NCBI GenBank assembly: GCA_048500275.1
Contig: JASNYI010000001.1
Location: forward strand, 1,736,001-1,800,000
DNA: 64,000 nucleotides
Direction: 5' to 3'
DNA from: UBA5066 sp048500275
GTDB taxonomy: Bacteria > Acidobacteriota > Thermoanaerobaculia > UBA5066
Part shown: positions 8,254 to 15,809 of the stretch, one piece after another
How the letters are laid out: each line of letters opens with the position of its first letter
Position numbering within the stretch: position 1 is the first letter of the stretch
The notes under the pieces: generated by a model
The model's input: the letters and a program-made list of their open reading frames with translations, nothing else
What the model was told of the DNA's origin: nothing
The model's database searches: none
Position numbers and translations under genes: made by a program

Positions 8254-9132
8254 TCACTTCAAGGCCTCCGCTCCGGAGACGATCTCGATGAGCTCCTTCG
8301 TGATCTTCGCCTGGCGCGCCCGGTTGTAGGTGAGGGTGAGCGAGTCGATCATCTCGCCGGCGTTCTTCGTCGCCGACTCCATCGCGGTCATCCGCGCGGC
8401 GTTCTCGGCCGCGTTCGACTCGAGGAGGACGCGGAAGAGCTGGAACTCGACGTGCCTCGGAAGGAGCCGCCCGAGGATGACGTCCGGCGCCGGCTCGTAG
8501 AGGTAGTCGGTCCCGCCTCCTCCCGCCTCGAGCTCGCCGAGCTCGATCGGGAGGAGGCGCTTGACGCCGACGACCTGCGAGATGACGCTCTTGAACTCGT
8601 TGAAGACGACGTAGACCGCGTCCGTCTCGCCCCCGGTGAAGCGGGCCGCGAGCGACCGGGCGAGCTCGGCGGCGGTGGCGTAGTCGAAGCGCTGGAAGAG
8701 GCCGGGGCGGGCCTCGAGGACCGGGACCGAGCGCCGCTTCCAGAAGTCGGTCGCCTTGCGGCCGAGCGTCACGAGGGAGACGTCGACGCCCCCGAGCGTC
8801 TTCTGCCTGACGAAGGCGCCCGCGGCGCGGTTCACGTTCGTGTTGAAGGCGCCGCAGAGCCCCTTGTCGCCGGTGACGACGACGAGGACGACCTTCTTCT
8901 CGGCGCGCTGCGCGAGGAGCGGGTGGGCCGGGGCCCCGTCCTCCCGCGGCGGGATCCGGCCCGTCACGGACGCGAGGGTCGCCCCGAGCGTCGCGGCGTA
9001 GGGCCTCGCGGCGACGACCCGCTCCTGAGACCGGCGGAGCTTGGATGCGGCGACCATCTTCATCGCCTTCGTGATCTGCTGCGTCGACTTGACGCTGCGG
9101 ATCCGCCGCCGGATGTCGATCAGGTTGGGCAT
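8254..9132 (-). CDS. atpG: F1F0 ATP synthase gamma subunit
   Basis: Central rotating shaft of F1, 292 residues. The conserved start 'MPNLIDIRRRIRSVKSTQQI' and the C-terminal helix ending 'SLTLTYNRARQAKITKELIEIVSGAEAL' are family signatures. Between them lies the Rossmann-like domain ('VVTGDKGLCGAFNTNV'). There is no insertion of the chloroplast redox type. It follows atpA by 13 bp on the minus strand. Confidence 0.96.
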   Translation of the reverse strand: MPNLIDIRRRIRSVKSTQQITKAMKMVAASKLRRSQERVVAARPYAATLGATLASVTGRIPPREDGAPAHPLLAQRAEKKVVLVVVTGDKGLCGAFNTNVNRAAGAFVRQKTLGGVDVSLVTLGRKATDFWKRRSVPVLEARPGLFQRFDYATAAELARSLAARFTGGETDAVYVVFNEFKSVISQVVGVKRLLPIELGELEAGGGGTDYLYEPAPDVILGRLLPRHVEFQLFRVLLESNAAENAARMTAMESATKNAGEMIDSLTLTYNRARQAKITKELIEIVSGAEALK

Positions 9133-9145
9133 GGCGCCTCCGGCG

Positions 9146-10714
9146 TCAGACCTTTGCGCTCGGGTTGTCCGCGAGGTAAAGCTTCTTGGCCTCCCCGACG
9201 GCGGCCGAGAGACCGTCCTCGAGCTCCTTCGTCATCTTCTTCGCGGTGCGGACCTCGGTGAGGAGGCTCTCGCGCTCGGAGGAGAGGTACCGGTGGAGCG
9301 TCTTCTCGAAGGGGAGGACGGCCTCGACGCGCAGGTCGTCGAGGAAGCCCTTCGTGCCGGCGAAGACCGACGCGACCTGGAGGGCGACGTCCATCGGCAC
9401 GAAGACGTTCTGCTTCAGGATCTCCGTGAGGCGCTTGCCGCGGTTCAGCTGGCTCTGGGTCGCCTTGTCGAGGTCGGAGCCGAACTGCGCGAAGGCGGCG
9501 AGCTCGCGGTACTGGGCGAGGTCGAGGCGAAGCGTGCCGGAGACGGTGCGCATCGCGCGGACCTGCGCCGAGCCGCCGACGCGGGAGACCGAGATGCCGA
9601 CGTTGATGGCCGGCCGCTGGCCCGCGTAGAAGAGGTCGGACTCGAGGAAGATCTGGCCGTCGGTGATCGAGATGACGTTCGTCGGGATGTAGGCGGAGAC
9701 GTCGTTGGCCTGCGTCTCGATGATCGGCAGCGCCGTGAGCGAGCCGCCGCCGAGGTCGTCGTTCAGCTTCGAGGCACGCTCGAGGAGGCGGCTGTGGAGG
9801 TAGAAGACGTCGCCCGGGTACGCCTCGCGGCCCGGCGGGCGGCGCAGGAGGAGCGAGATCTCGCGGTACGACGCGGCCTGCTTCGAGAGGTCGTCGTAGA
9901 TCACGAGGACGTGGCCGCCCGGGTTGTCCTTCGAGGCCGGCTTTCCGTCCTTGCCGGTGAACTGGAAGTACTCGCCCATCGCGCAGCCGGCGTAGGGGGC
10001 GATGTACTGGAGCGGGGCCGGGTCGGAGGCGCTCGCGGCGACGATGATCGTGTGCTCCATCGCCCCGTGCGTCTCGAGGGTCTGGACGACCTGCGCGACG
10101 GTCGAGCTCTTCTGCCCGATGGCGACGTAGATGCAGACGACGCCCTTGCCCCTCTGGTTGATGATCGCGTCGAGGGCGACGGAGGTCTTCCCCGTCTGGC
10201 GGTCGCCGATGATGAGCTCGCGCTGGCCGCGGCCGATCGGGATCATCGCGTCGATCGCCTTGAGCCCCGTCTGCATCGGCTCCTTGACCGGCTGCCGGTC
10301 GACGACGCCGGGCGCGATCCGCTCGTTGGGATAGTACGCGGCCGCCTCGATCGGCCCCTTGCCGTCGAGCGGCTTGCCGAGCGGGTTCACGACGCGGCCG
10401 ACGACGGCGGGCCCGACCGGGACCGAGATGATCTTCTTCGTCCGGCGGACCTCCTGCCCTTCCCGGACGAGCTTCGTGTCGCCCATCAGGACGCAGCCGA
10501 CGTCTTCCTCCTCGAGGTTGAGGGCGAGGCCGAAGACGTCGTTCGGGAACTCGAGGAGCTCGCCCGCCATGACCTTGTCGAGGCCGTAGACGCGGGCGAT
10601 GCCGTCGCCGACGGAAAGGACGGTCCCGACCTCGGCGGTGTCGATGCCGCGGTCGAGCCCGGCGAGCTGCGCCTTGATGAGCTGCGTGATTTCGCGTGCG
10701 CTGATGTCGGTCAT
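9146..10714 (-). CDS. atpA: F1F0 ATP synthase alpha subunit
   Basis: Non-catalytic nucleotide-binding subunit of F1, 522 residues. P-loop 'GDRQTGKTSVALD' stands near residue 169. The regions 'YDDLSKQAASYREISLLLRRPPGREAYPGDVFYLHSRLLERA' and 'PAINVGISVSRVGGSAQ' are alpha-subunit signatures. The start 'MTDISAREITQLIKAQ' fits the short N-terminal helix that binds the delta subunit. ATG 10714 is well placed 31 bp after atpH. Confidence 0.98.
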   Translation of the reverse strand: MTDISAREITQLIKAQLAGLDRGIDTAEVGTVLSVGDGIARVYGLDKVMAGELLEFPNDVFGLALNLEEEDVGCVLMGDTKLVREGQEVRRTKKIISVPVGPAVVGRVVNPLGKPLDGKGPIEAAAYYPNERIAPGVVDRQPVKEPMQTGLKAIDAMIPIGRGQRELIIGDRQTGKTSVALDAIINQRGKGVVCIYVAIGQKSSTVAQVVQTLETHGAMEHTIIVAASASDPAPLQYIAPYAGCAMGEYFQFTGKDGKPASKDNPGGHVLVIYDDLSKQAASYREISLLLRRPPGREAYPGDVFYLHSRLLERASKLNDDLGGGSLTALPIIETQANDVSAYIPTNVISITDGQIFLESDLFYAGQRPAINVGISVSRVGGSAQVRAMRTVSGTLRLDLAQYRELAAFAQFGSDLDKATQSQLNRGKRLTEILKQNVFVPMDVALQVASVFAGTKGFLDDLRVEAVLPFEKTLHRYLSSERESLLTEVRTAKKMTKELEDGLSAAVGEAKKLYLADNPSAKV

Positions 10715-10745
10715 GACGGCGTCTCTTTTCCTCGTCCTGTCGTGA

Positions 10746-11309
10746 TCACGCGGCCCCGGAGGCGCCCTCCAGAGCCTTTCGCGCCCGCGTGAGGCGGCGC
10801 GAAAGGGAGGCGTCGAAGACCTCGCTCCCGAGCCGGACGACGAAGCCCGACAGGAGCGAGGGGTCGAGTTCGGTGCGGAGGCGGACCCGCGTCCCGGTGC
10901 GCGCCTCGAGCGTCTCGCGGATCCCCTTCTCGGCGTCGGCGCCGAGAGGCGCCGCGGAGCGAACGGTGGCTTCCAGGACGCCCCGGTCGAGGTCCAGGCG
11001 CTGGCGGACCGCGTCGAGGACGGCCGCGAGCCTCGGGAGGCGGCCGCGGTCCAGGAGGGCGCGCAGGAGGCGCCCGGCGAGCGCGGGAGCCTTCGCCGCC
11101 GCGGCGACCGATTCGACGAGCGCGCGCTTCTCCCTGCGGCCGAGGCCGGGATTCGCGAGGACCGTGCGCAGCTCGCTCGACCCCTCGAGGGCGCGGGCGA
11201 CGGTGTCGAGGGGCGGCAGGAGCGCCTCGACGGCGTCGGCCGAGCCGGCCACCTCGAAGAGGGCGTCGACGTAGGGACGGGCGAAGGCGGCGCCGGTGCC
11301 CCTGCTCAT
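10746..11309 (-). CDS. atpH: F1F0 ATP synthase delta subunit
   Basis: Peripheral-stalk cap (OSCP-type), 187 residues. The N-terminal helical domain 'FARPYVDALFEVA' and the C-terminal 'LDPSLLSGFVVRLGSEVFDASLSRRLTRARKAL' motif are characteristic. ATG 11309 overlaps the atpF stop as ATGA, implying translational coupling between b and delta subunits. Standard position before atpA. Confidence 0.93.
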   Translation of the reverse strand: MSRGTGAAFARPYVDALFEVAGSADAVEALLPPLDTVARALEGSSELRTVLANPGLGRREKRALVESVAAAAKAPALAGRLLRALLDRGRLPRLAAVLDAVRQRLDLDRGVLEATVRSAAPLGADAEKGIRETLEARTGTRVRLRTELDPSLLSGFVVRLGSEVFDASLSRRLTRARKALEGASGAA

Positions 11310-11848
11310 CGGCCCTTCTCCGCGAGGCTCTTCACGCCTTCGGCGACGAGACGCTTCTCGTCGTCGGGCGTGATGTTCCTGGCGACGAGGTCGCGGGCGA
11401 GCTCGATCGCGAGGTCGGCGGCGTAGGACGTCAGCTCGTTGCGCGCGGCGCGGACCCGCGCGTCGAGCTCGGTCCGGCTGCGCGCCACGACGCGTTCGGC
11501 CTCTTCCGCCGCGCGGGCGGCGATCTCGCGCTCCTCGGCTTCGGCCTGCTCGCGCGCGTGGAGGCGCATCGTCTCGATCTCGCCTTCGATCCGGGCGAGG
11601 CGTTCGCCGATCTCCTTCGCGATCTCCTCGGCACGCGCCCGGTCGGTCTCGGCCTTCTTCAGCGACTCGGCGACCTCGTGCCGCCGGGTCTGGAAGAACT
11701 GGACGAGCGGCTTGCGAAGGAGCCAGACGAGGAGGGCGATGAAGCCGAAGAGGTTGAGCGCCTGCCAGAACGGGTACGGGAGGCCCAGGAAAGTCGCGGC
11801 GTCTCCCCCCGCGCCGGCGAGGAGGAGGGCGATCGGCGAGGCCGGCAT
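11306..11848 (-). CDS. atpF: F1F0 ATP synthase b subunit
   Basis: 180 residues. One N-terminal membrane helix (about residues 24-46, 'PYPFWQALNLFGFIALLVWLL') is followed by a long charged coiled coil of the peripheral stalk. ATG 11848 overlaps the stop of the preceding b' gene by one base (TGATG). Compared with the neighbouring b' gene, this copy has an extra Ala/Gly-rich N-terminal stretch of about 20 residues. Two different b-type genes in tandem imply a heterodimeric stalk. Confidence 0.9.
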   Translation of the reverse strand: MPASPIALLLAGAGGDAATFLGLPYPFWQALNLFGFIALLVWLLRKPLVQFFQTRRHEVAESLKKAETDRARAEEIAKEIGERLARIEGEIETMRLHAREQAEAEEREIAARAAEEAERVVARSRTELDARVRAARNELTSYAADLAIELARDLVARNITPDDEKRLVAEGVKSLAEKGR

Positions 11849-12276
11849 CAGGCCACCTTTCGTCCGAGGGCGTAGTTGGCGATCTCGGCGGCGAGCGCCT
11901 TCGCGTCGGCGCCGAGCTGCTCGCGCGCGGCGAGCGCCTCGGCGTCGAGGCGCGCCTGCGCCTCGATGGCCGCGACGCGGGCTTTTTCCTTCGCCTCGTC
12001 GAGGAGCGCCTGGCGGCTCTCGGCCGCCCGGGCGCGGACGGCTTCGCGGTGCGTCAGCGCCTCGCGCCGCGCCTCGGTGAGACGCCGGTCGAGGTCGGCG
12101 GCGTTCTCGCGCTGCCGCTCGAGCGCCCGCTCCGACGCCGCGCGCGCCTCCTCGACGGTCCGCTCCCTCTGGGCCAGCACGGCTCCGAGCGGCGAAAGGA
12201 GGAATTTCCTCAGGACCAGGTAGGTGGCCCAGAAGATGATTGCGACGAGAAAAAGGGAGAGGTCGGGCAGTTGCAT
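11848..12276 (-). CDS. F1F0 ATP synthase b'-type subunit
   Basis: 142 residues, one N-terminal membrane helix (residues about 4-24, 'PDLSLFLVAIIFWATYLVLR') and a coiled coil rich in Ala, Arg and Glu. It is the first gene of the cluster. Heterodimeric b/b' stalks are known in cyanobacteria, chloroplasts, alpha-proteobacteria and several other phyla. The start ATG 12276 directly precedes the membrane helix. Genes for subunits a and c (atpB, atpE) are not in this window, so F0 is encoded elsewhere. Confidence 0.85.
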   Translation of the reverse strand: MQLPDLSLFLVAIIFWATYLVLRKFLLSPLGAVLAQRERTVEEARAASERALERQRENAADLDRRLTEARREALTHREAVRARAAESRQALLDEAKEKARVAAIEAQARLDAEALAAREQLGADAKALAAEIANYALGRKVA

Positions 12277-12357
12277 CGCTCGTTCCGCTCTCGAGGGCGC
12301 GCTGCGGTCTCCGCACCCCGGGCGCACCGCGAGCCGGAAGTCCGCACGGGGGCCGTG

Positions 12358-12387
12358 TTTATGCCACAGACCCGTTGGAGCGGTCAA
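12358..12387 (-). promoter_or_regulatory. Sigma70-type promoter of the ATP synthase operon
   Basis: On the minus strand TTGACC (12387-12382), an 18-bp spacer and CATAAA (12363-12358). The predicted start near 12351 gives a leader of about 75 nt before the b' subunit ATG. It is the best -35/-10 pair in the intergenic region 12277-12437. Confidence 0.55.
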
Positions 12388-12407
12388 CGTCGGTCGCCGG
12401 GACGGGC

Positions 12408-12413
12408 TAGGAT
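12408..12413 (+). promoter_or_regulatory. -10-like TAGGAT before the YkgJ-type gene
   Basis: GCTAGGAT about 24 bases before GTG 12438, followed by a weak purine-rich ribosome site (gggaagcgga). Divergent from the ATP synthase promoter. Confidence 0.35.
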
Positions 12414-12437
12414 TCGGCCCGTAGGCAGGGAAGCGGA

Positions 12438-13085
12438 GTGGAACCGAGCAAATACACCGGACGGTTGAAAAACGCGTTCTCCAACGGCGATCGGGCGTGG
12501 AACGAGGCCGCCGGGCGAACGACGAGCGGCGAGGTTGCCTGCAGGGCGGGCTGCTTCGGCTGCTGCGTTGGGCTATTCGAGATCTCCCTCCCCGAGGCCG
12601 CCCTCGTGCGGGCGGGTCTCGAGCGGCTCCCCGCAGCCGATCGCGAGGACGCGATCGGGCGGGCGACCCGGATCGTCGCCCGGACGGCTGCGGCGTTCCC
12701 GGGCGACGCGGAAACAGGGCTCCTCGATCCGGGGCGGTCCGAGGAGGCGGACGACGCCTACTTCGAGCTCGTCGCGGACCGGGCCTGCCCGATGCTCGAG
12801 CTGCCTTCCGGGCGCTGCCGGATCTACGAGGAGCGCCCCCTGACCTGTCGGACGTACGGCTTCGCCTGGGCCAGGGAAGGCTCGTTGATCCACCCGCCCT
12901 GCGGCCTGAACCTCCCGGGCGCCGGCGCGGCTCGACAGCTCGACGCGGCCATAGACATCGGAAGCCTGGACGAGGCTGCCGATGTCGATCAGGAGCTGGC
13001 GGCGGAGCTCGGGCTTGCGGCGGGGCGGGAGACGACGGTGGCCCATGCGATCGTCGGGACCCTGTTCGCGCCGCCGGCGCGCTGA
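12438..13085 (+). CDS. YkgJ family cysteine-cluster protein
   Basis: 215 residues. Cysteines form the family pattern: 'CRAGCFGCC' near residues 35-43, then 'CPMLELPSGRCRIYEERPLTCRTYGF' and a last Cys in 'HPPCGLNLPG'. Proteins of the YkgJ/UPF0153 type are thought to bind zinc or an iron-sulfur cluster; the reaction is not established. It stands alone, divergent from the ATP synthase operon and convergent with the bactofilin gene, whose stop codon begins on the next base. Confidence 0.85.
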   Translation: MEPSKYTGRLKNAFSNGDRAWNEAAGRTTSGEVACRAGCFGCCVGLFEISLPEAALVRAGLERLPAADREDAIGRATRIVARTAAAFPGDAETGLLDPGRSEEADDAYFELVADRACPMLELPSGRCRIYEERPLTCRTYGFAWAREGSLIHPPCGLNLPGAGAARQLDAAIDIGSLDEAADVDQELAAELGLAAGRETTVAHAIVGTLFAPPAR

Positions 13086-13514
13086 TCAGCTCTTCTTCGG
13101 CGGGCCTTCCGGTGCACCGGGCGAGATCGCCGGGGTGGCCGGATCCGAGGGGGGGCCCGGCGCGCGCCCGACCTGCGGTCCGGTCTGGACCGGTCCCTGG
13201 ATGATCGCTCCGTCCTCGACGAGGAGCGAGGGGGTGTTGATCTCGGCCTGGAGGCGGGCCCCGGCGTGGACCTCGACCCGTTCGCGGGCGTAGATGATGC
13301 CCCGGACGTTTCCCGAAACGGAGAGGCGCCCGACGTGGATCTCCGCGTCGATCGCCGCCCCCTCTCCGATGACGAGCTCGTTCTTCGTGACGATCTTCCC
13401 CTTCAGGACGCCGTCGATCCGGAAGGTGTCCTCGAAGGAGAGCGTCCCCTCGAACCGGGCCCCGCGGTCGAGGAAGCCGTTCAGGACGGCCCCCCCCTTC
13501 CTTCCGCCGATCAC
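13086..13514 (-). CDS. Bactofilin-type cytoskeletal protein
   Basis: 142 residues. The central DUF583/bactofilin beta-helix shows the repeating pattern 'GTLSFEDTFRIDGVLKGKIVTKNELVIGEGAAIDAEIHVGRLSVSGNVRGIIYARERVEVHAGARLQAEI' in about 6 short turns, followed by a flexible Pro-rich tail. Bactofilins polymerise without nucleotide and position other proteins, including ParABS components in Myxococcus (established). GTG 13514 overlaps the parB stop as GTGA, so this filament protein is coupled to the segregation genes. A role in origin positioning is inference. Confidence 0.88.
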   Translation of the reverse strand: MIGGRKGGAVLNGFLDRGARFEGTLSFEDTFRIDGVLKGKIVTKNELVIGEGAAIDAEIHVGRLSVSGNVRGIIYARERVEVHAGARLQAEINTPSLLVEDGAIIQGPVQTGPQVGRAPGPPSDPATPAISPGAPEGPPKKS

Positions 13515-14383
13515 GCCGCGCCGCCCACGAGCCGCTCGAACAGCCCGATGAGCTGCTCCTCCGAGTAGAAGGAGAGGCGGACCTCTCCCCCCTTCTTCCG
13601 TCGCCGGATCTCGACCTTCGTCCCGAGGGCGCGCTGGAGGCGCTTCTCCGCGTCCCGCGTATCCGGGTCGTTCTCGGGTGCGGCCGCCGGCTTCTTCGCC
13701 ACGCCCGACAGGAGCTCCTGGACCCGCGCCTCGGCCATCCGGACCGACAGGCCGCGCCGGAGAAACTCCCTCGCGAGAAGCTCCTGGTCCGCCGCGGACG
13801 GGAGGGCGAGGAGAGTCCTGGCGTGGCCGGCCGACAGGAGGCCGTCTTCGACCTGGGCCCGGATCTCGGCCGGGAGCTTCAGGAGGCGCATCGCGTTCGC
13901 GACGGTCGTCCGGTCCTTGCCGACCCTCTCGGCGATCTCCTCCTGGGTCATCCCGAACTTGTCCTTGAGATGCCAGTAGGCGTCCGCCTCCTCCATCGCC
14001 GTGAGGTCCCTGCGCTGGACGTTCTCGATCAGCGCGACGAGGAGATGGTCGCGATCCTCGAGCCCCTCCTTGACGAGGACGGGGATCCGGGTGAGGCCCG
14101 CGACCCGGGCCGCCCGGGCCCGCCGCTCTCCTGCCAGGATGCGGAAGCGGTCTCCGTCCCGGGTGACGAGGACAGGCTGCAGAATGCCCGTCTCCTTGAT
14201 CGAGCGGGCCAGCTCTTCGAGGCCGTCGTCGTCGAACCGGCGCCGCGGCTGCTGGCGGTTCGCCTCCAGGTGGTCGAGGTCGATCATCTGGACGGAGGTG
14301 CCGGGCCGGGCTTCGGGAGGCGTGGGGCGGGCCGAGGGGATGAGGGCCGAGAGGCCTTTTCCGAGGGCGGGCTTCTTCGTCAC
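13511..14383 (-). CDS. parB: Chromosome-partitioning protein ParB
   Basis: 290 residues. The N-terminal 'KKPALGKGLSALIP' binds ParA in the family. The CTP-binding ParB/Srx domain shows 'RQQPRRRFDDDGLEELARSIKETGILQPVLV' and 'ILAGERRARAARVAGL' (the GERRxRA CTP motif), followed by the HTH region 'LTAMEEADAYWHLKDKFGMTQEEIAERVGKDRTTVANAMRLLKLP' and a C-terminal dimer domain. It loads at parS and slides as a CTP clamp. GTG 14383 overlaps the parA stop as GTGA. Confidence 0.96.
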   Translation of the reverse strand: MTKKPALGKGLSALIPSARPTPPEARPGTSVQMIDLDHLEANRQQPRRRFDDDGLEELARSIKETGILQPVLVTRDGDRFRILAGERRARAARVAGLTRIPVLVKEGLEDRDHLLVALIENVQRRDLTAMEEADAYWHLKDKFGMTQEEIAERVGKDRTTVANAMRLLKLPAEIRAQVEDGLLSAGHARTLLALPSAADQELLAREFLRRGLSVRMAEARVQELLSGVAKKPAAAPENDPDTRDAEKRLQRALGTKVEIRRRKKGGEVRLSFYSEEQLIGLFERLVGGAA

Positions 14384-15174
14384 GGGGTTCCTCCGTTGCT
14401 TCCGGCGAGATCGCGCCGGAGGATCTCGCGCGCGATGGCGAGGTACGCCTCGGCGCCGCGGGACCGGACGTCGTAGAGGAAGATCGGCTTCCCGAACGAG
14501 GGAGCCTCGCCCAGCCGGACGTTTCGGGGGACCGGGGGCTCGAGAAACGCCTCGCCGAAGTAGCGCCGGATCTCGTCGAGGACCTGCCGGGAGAGGTTCA
14601 GGCGCTCGTCCCACATCGTGGCGACGACTCCAGCGATGACGAGCCGCGGGTTGAGCGCCTCCCTGACCCGTTCGACGGTCGAGACGAGCTCGGAGACCCC
14701 CTCCAGGGCGTAGTACTCGCACTGGATGGGGACGAGGACGCCGTCGACGGCCGTGAGGGCGTTCAGGGTCAGGAGGCCCAGGGAGGGGGGGCAGTCGACG
14801 AGGACGAAGTCGAACCCGGCTTCGAGCCCCTCGAGCCTCTTCGCCAGGAGGAACTCCCGCTCGTCGACGCCGACGAGCTCGATCTCCGCCCCGACGAGCT
14901 CCCGCGAGGCGGGGACGAGGGAGAGGTGCGGGAGGTCCGTCGGCCGCAGGACCTCTTCCAGCGACGCGTTCCCGAGGATCCAGTCGTAGACGGTCCCCTG
15001 GAGAGCGCCCTTGTCGACGCCGAGGCCGCCGGTGGTGTTCCCCTGCGGGTCGAAGTCCACCAGGAGGACCCGCTTCTCGAGGACGGCCAGGGCGGCGGCG
15101 AGGCTGATCGCCGTCGTAGTCTTCCCGACCCCGCCCTTCTGGTTCGCGACGGCCAGACGTTTCACGTGAAACAC
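14380..15174 (-). CDS. parA: Chromosome-partitioning ATPase ParA (Soj type)
   Basis: 264 residues, Walker-type ATPase. Deviant Walker A 'NQKGGVGKTTTAISLA' stands near residues 11-26, switch I is 'LLVDFDPQGNTTGGLG' and Walker B is 'FDFVLVDCPPSLGLLTLNAL'. It dimerises on DNA with ATP and is stimulated by ParB. The start GTG 15174 lies inside rsmG; the first codons (MFHVKR) are themselves the parS palindrome. It follows rsmG and is coupled to parB. Confidence 0.96.
   Translation of the reverse strand: MFHVKRLAVANQKGGVGKTTTAISLAAALAVLEKRVLLVDFDPQGNTTGGLGVDKGALQGTVYDWILGNASLEEVLRPTDLPHLSLVPASRELVGAEIELVGVDEREFLLAKRLEGLEAGFDFVLVDCPPSLGLLTLNALTAVDGVLVPIQCEYYALEGVSELVSTVERVREALNPRLVIAGVVATMWDERLNLSRQVLDEIRRYFGEAFLEPPVPRNVRLGEAPSFGKPIFLYDVRSRGAEAYLAIAREILRRDLAGSNGGTP
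15158..15173. promoter_or_regulatory. parS centromere site (ParB binding)
   Basis: CGTTTCACGTGAAACA on the plus strand differs from the known 16-bp parS consensus TGTTTCACGTGAAACA at only the first base. It lies in the 13-bp overlap of rsmG (3' end) and parA (5' end), about 8 kb from the presumed oriC. Only this one was noticed in the window. Confidence 0.9.
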
Positions 15175-15809
15175 TCCAGCCTCGCGAGGCCGCGCCGGTC
15201 CGCCCCCGGGCTCCTCCGGAAGACGACGTCCGCCCCGGGCAGCGCCCGGCGGATCTGGGCGACGAGCGGCTCCGAGGTCCAGAGAAGGGCCACCGCGCCG
15301 GCCGCGAGCGCCGGCCGCGCCGCCCGCACGATCTCCCCGGCGCCGGCGACGGCGCGACTCGTCAGGAGGTCGCAGGGCGGGGTCGTCCTCATCAGCGCCA
15401 GCGCGGGATCGGGGAATCTAGCGTTCACGACCCGGGCCGTCAATCCGAGAGCCTCGATTGCGCCCTCCAGGAAACGCGCCTTCTTCCCGACCGACTCGAC
15501 GAGGACCCCTTCCACGTCGCGCCGGCAGAGGAGGATCGGGATCGCCGGAAAGCCGCCCCCGGATCCGACGTCGAGCAGCCGGAGGGCCCGGCCGGAAGCC
15601 GCGGGGAGGAGCGGTACCGCCTCGAGCGCGTCCCGCAGGTGGCGTCCGGCGAGCGACTCCGGCGACTCCTTCCTCGACACGAGGTTGATCTCCGCGTTCG
15701 CCCGCAGGAGCAGCCCGAGGTACCCCGCGAGGTCTCTCGCCGCCGCCGGAGCCACCGCGCAGCCGATTCCAGCGAGCTCCTCCCGGACCAGGGGCTCGAA
15801 CGGGTTCAC
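15162..15809 (-). CDS. rsmG: 16S rRNA (guanine527-N7)-methyltransferase RsmG
   Basis: 215 residues. The family's 'INLVSRKESPESLAGRHLRDALEAV' segment and SAM motif 'LLDVGSGGGFPAIPILL' are clear, followed by 'KKARFLEGAIEALGL' and 'LTSRAVAGAGEI'. It methylates G527 of 16S rRNA (loss gives low-level streptomycin resistance in other bacteria). GTG 15809 overlaps the mnmG stop (GTGA). The last codons read through the parS site. Confidence 0.95.
   Translation of the reverse strand: MNPFEPLVREELAGIGCAVAPAAARDLAGYLGLLLRANAEINLVSRKESPESLAGRHLRDALEAVPLLPAASGRALRLLDVGSGGGFPAIPILLCRRDVEGVLVESVGKKARFLEGAIEALGLTARVVNARFPDPALALMRTTPPCDLLTSRAVAGAGEIVRAARPALAAGAVALLWTSEPLVAQIRRALPGADVVFRRSPGADRRGLARLECFT

Noticed and set aside
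8069..8257. Short minus-strand open frame in the atpG-atpD spacer
   Set aside because: 61 codons of Pro/Arg/Ser-rich sequence made of translated inverted repeats, no ribosome site and no similarity I recognise.
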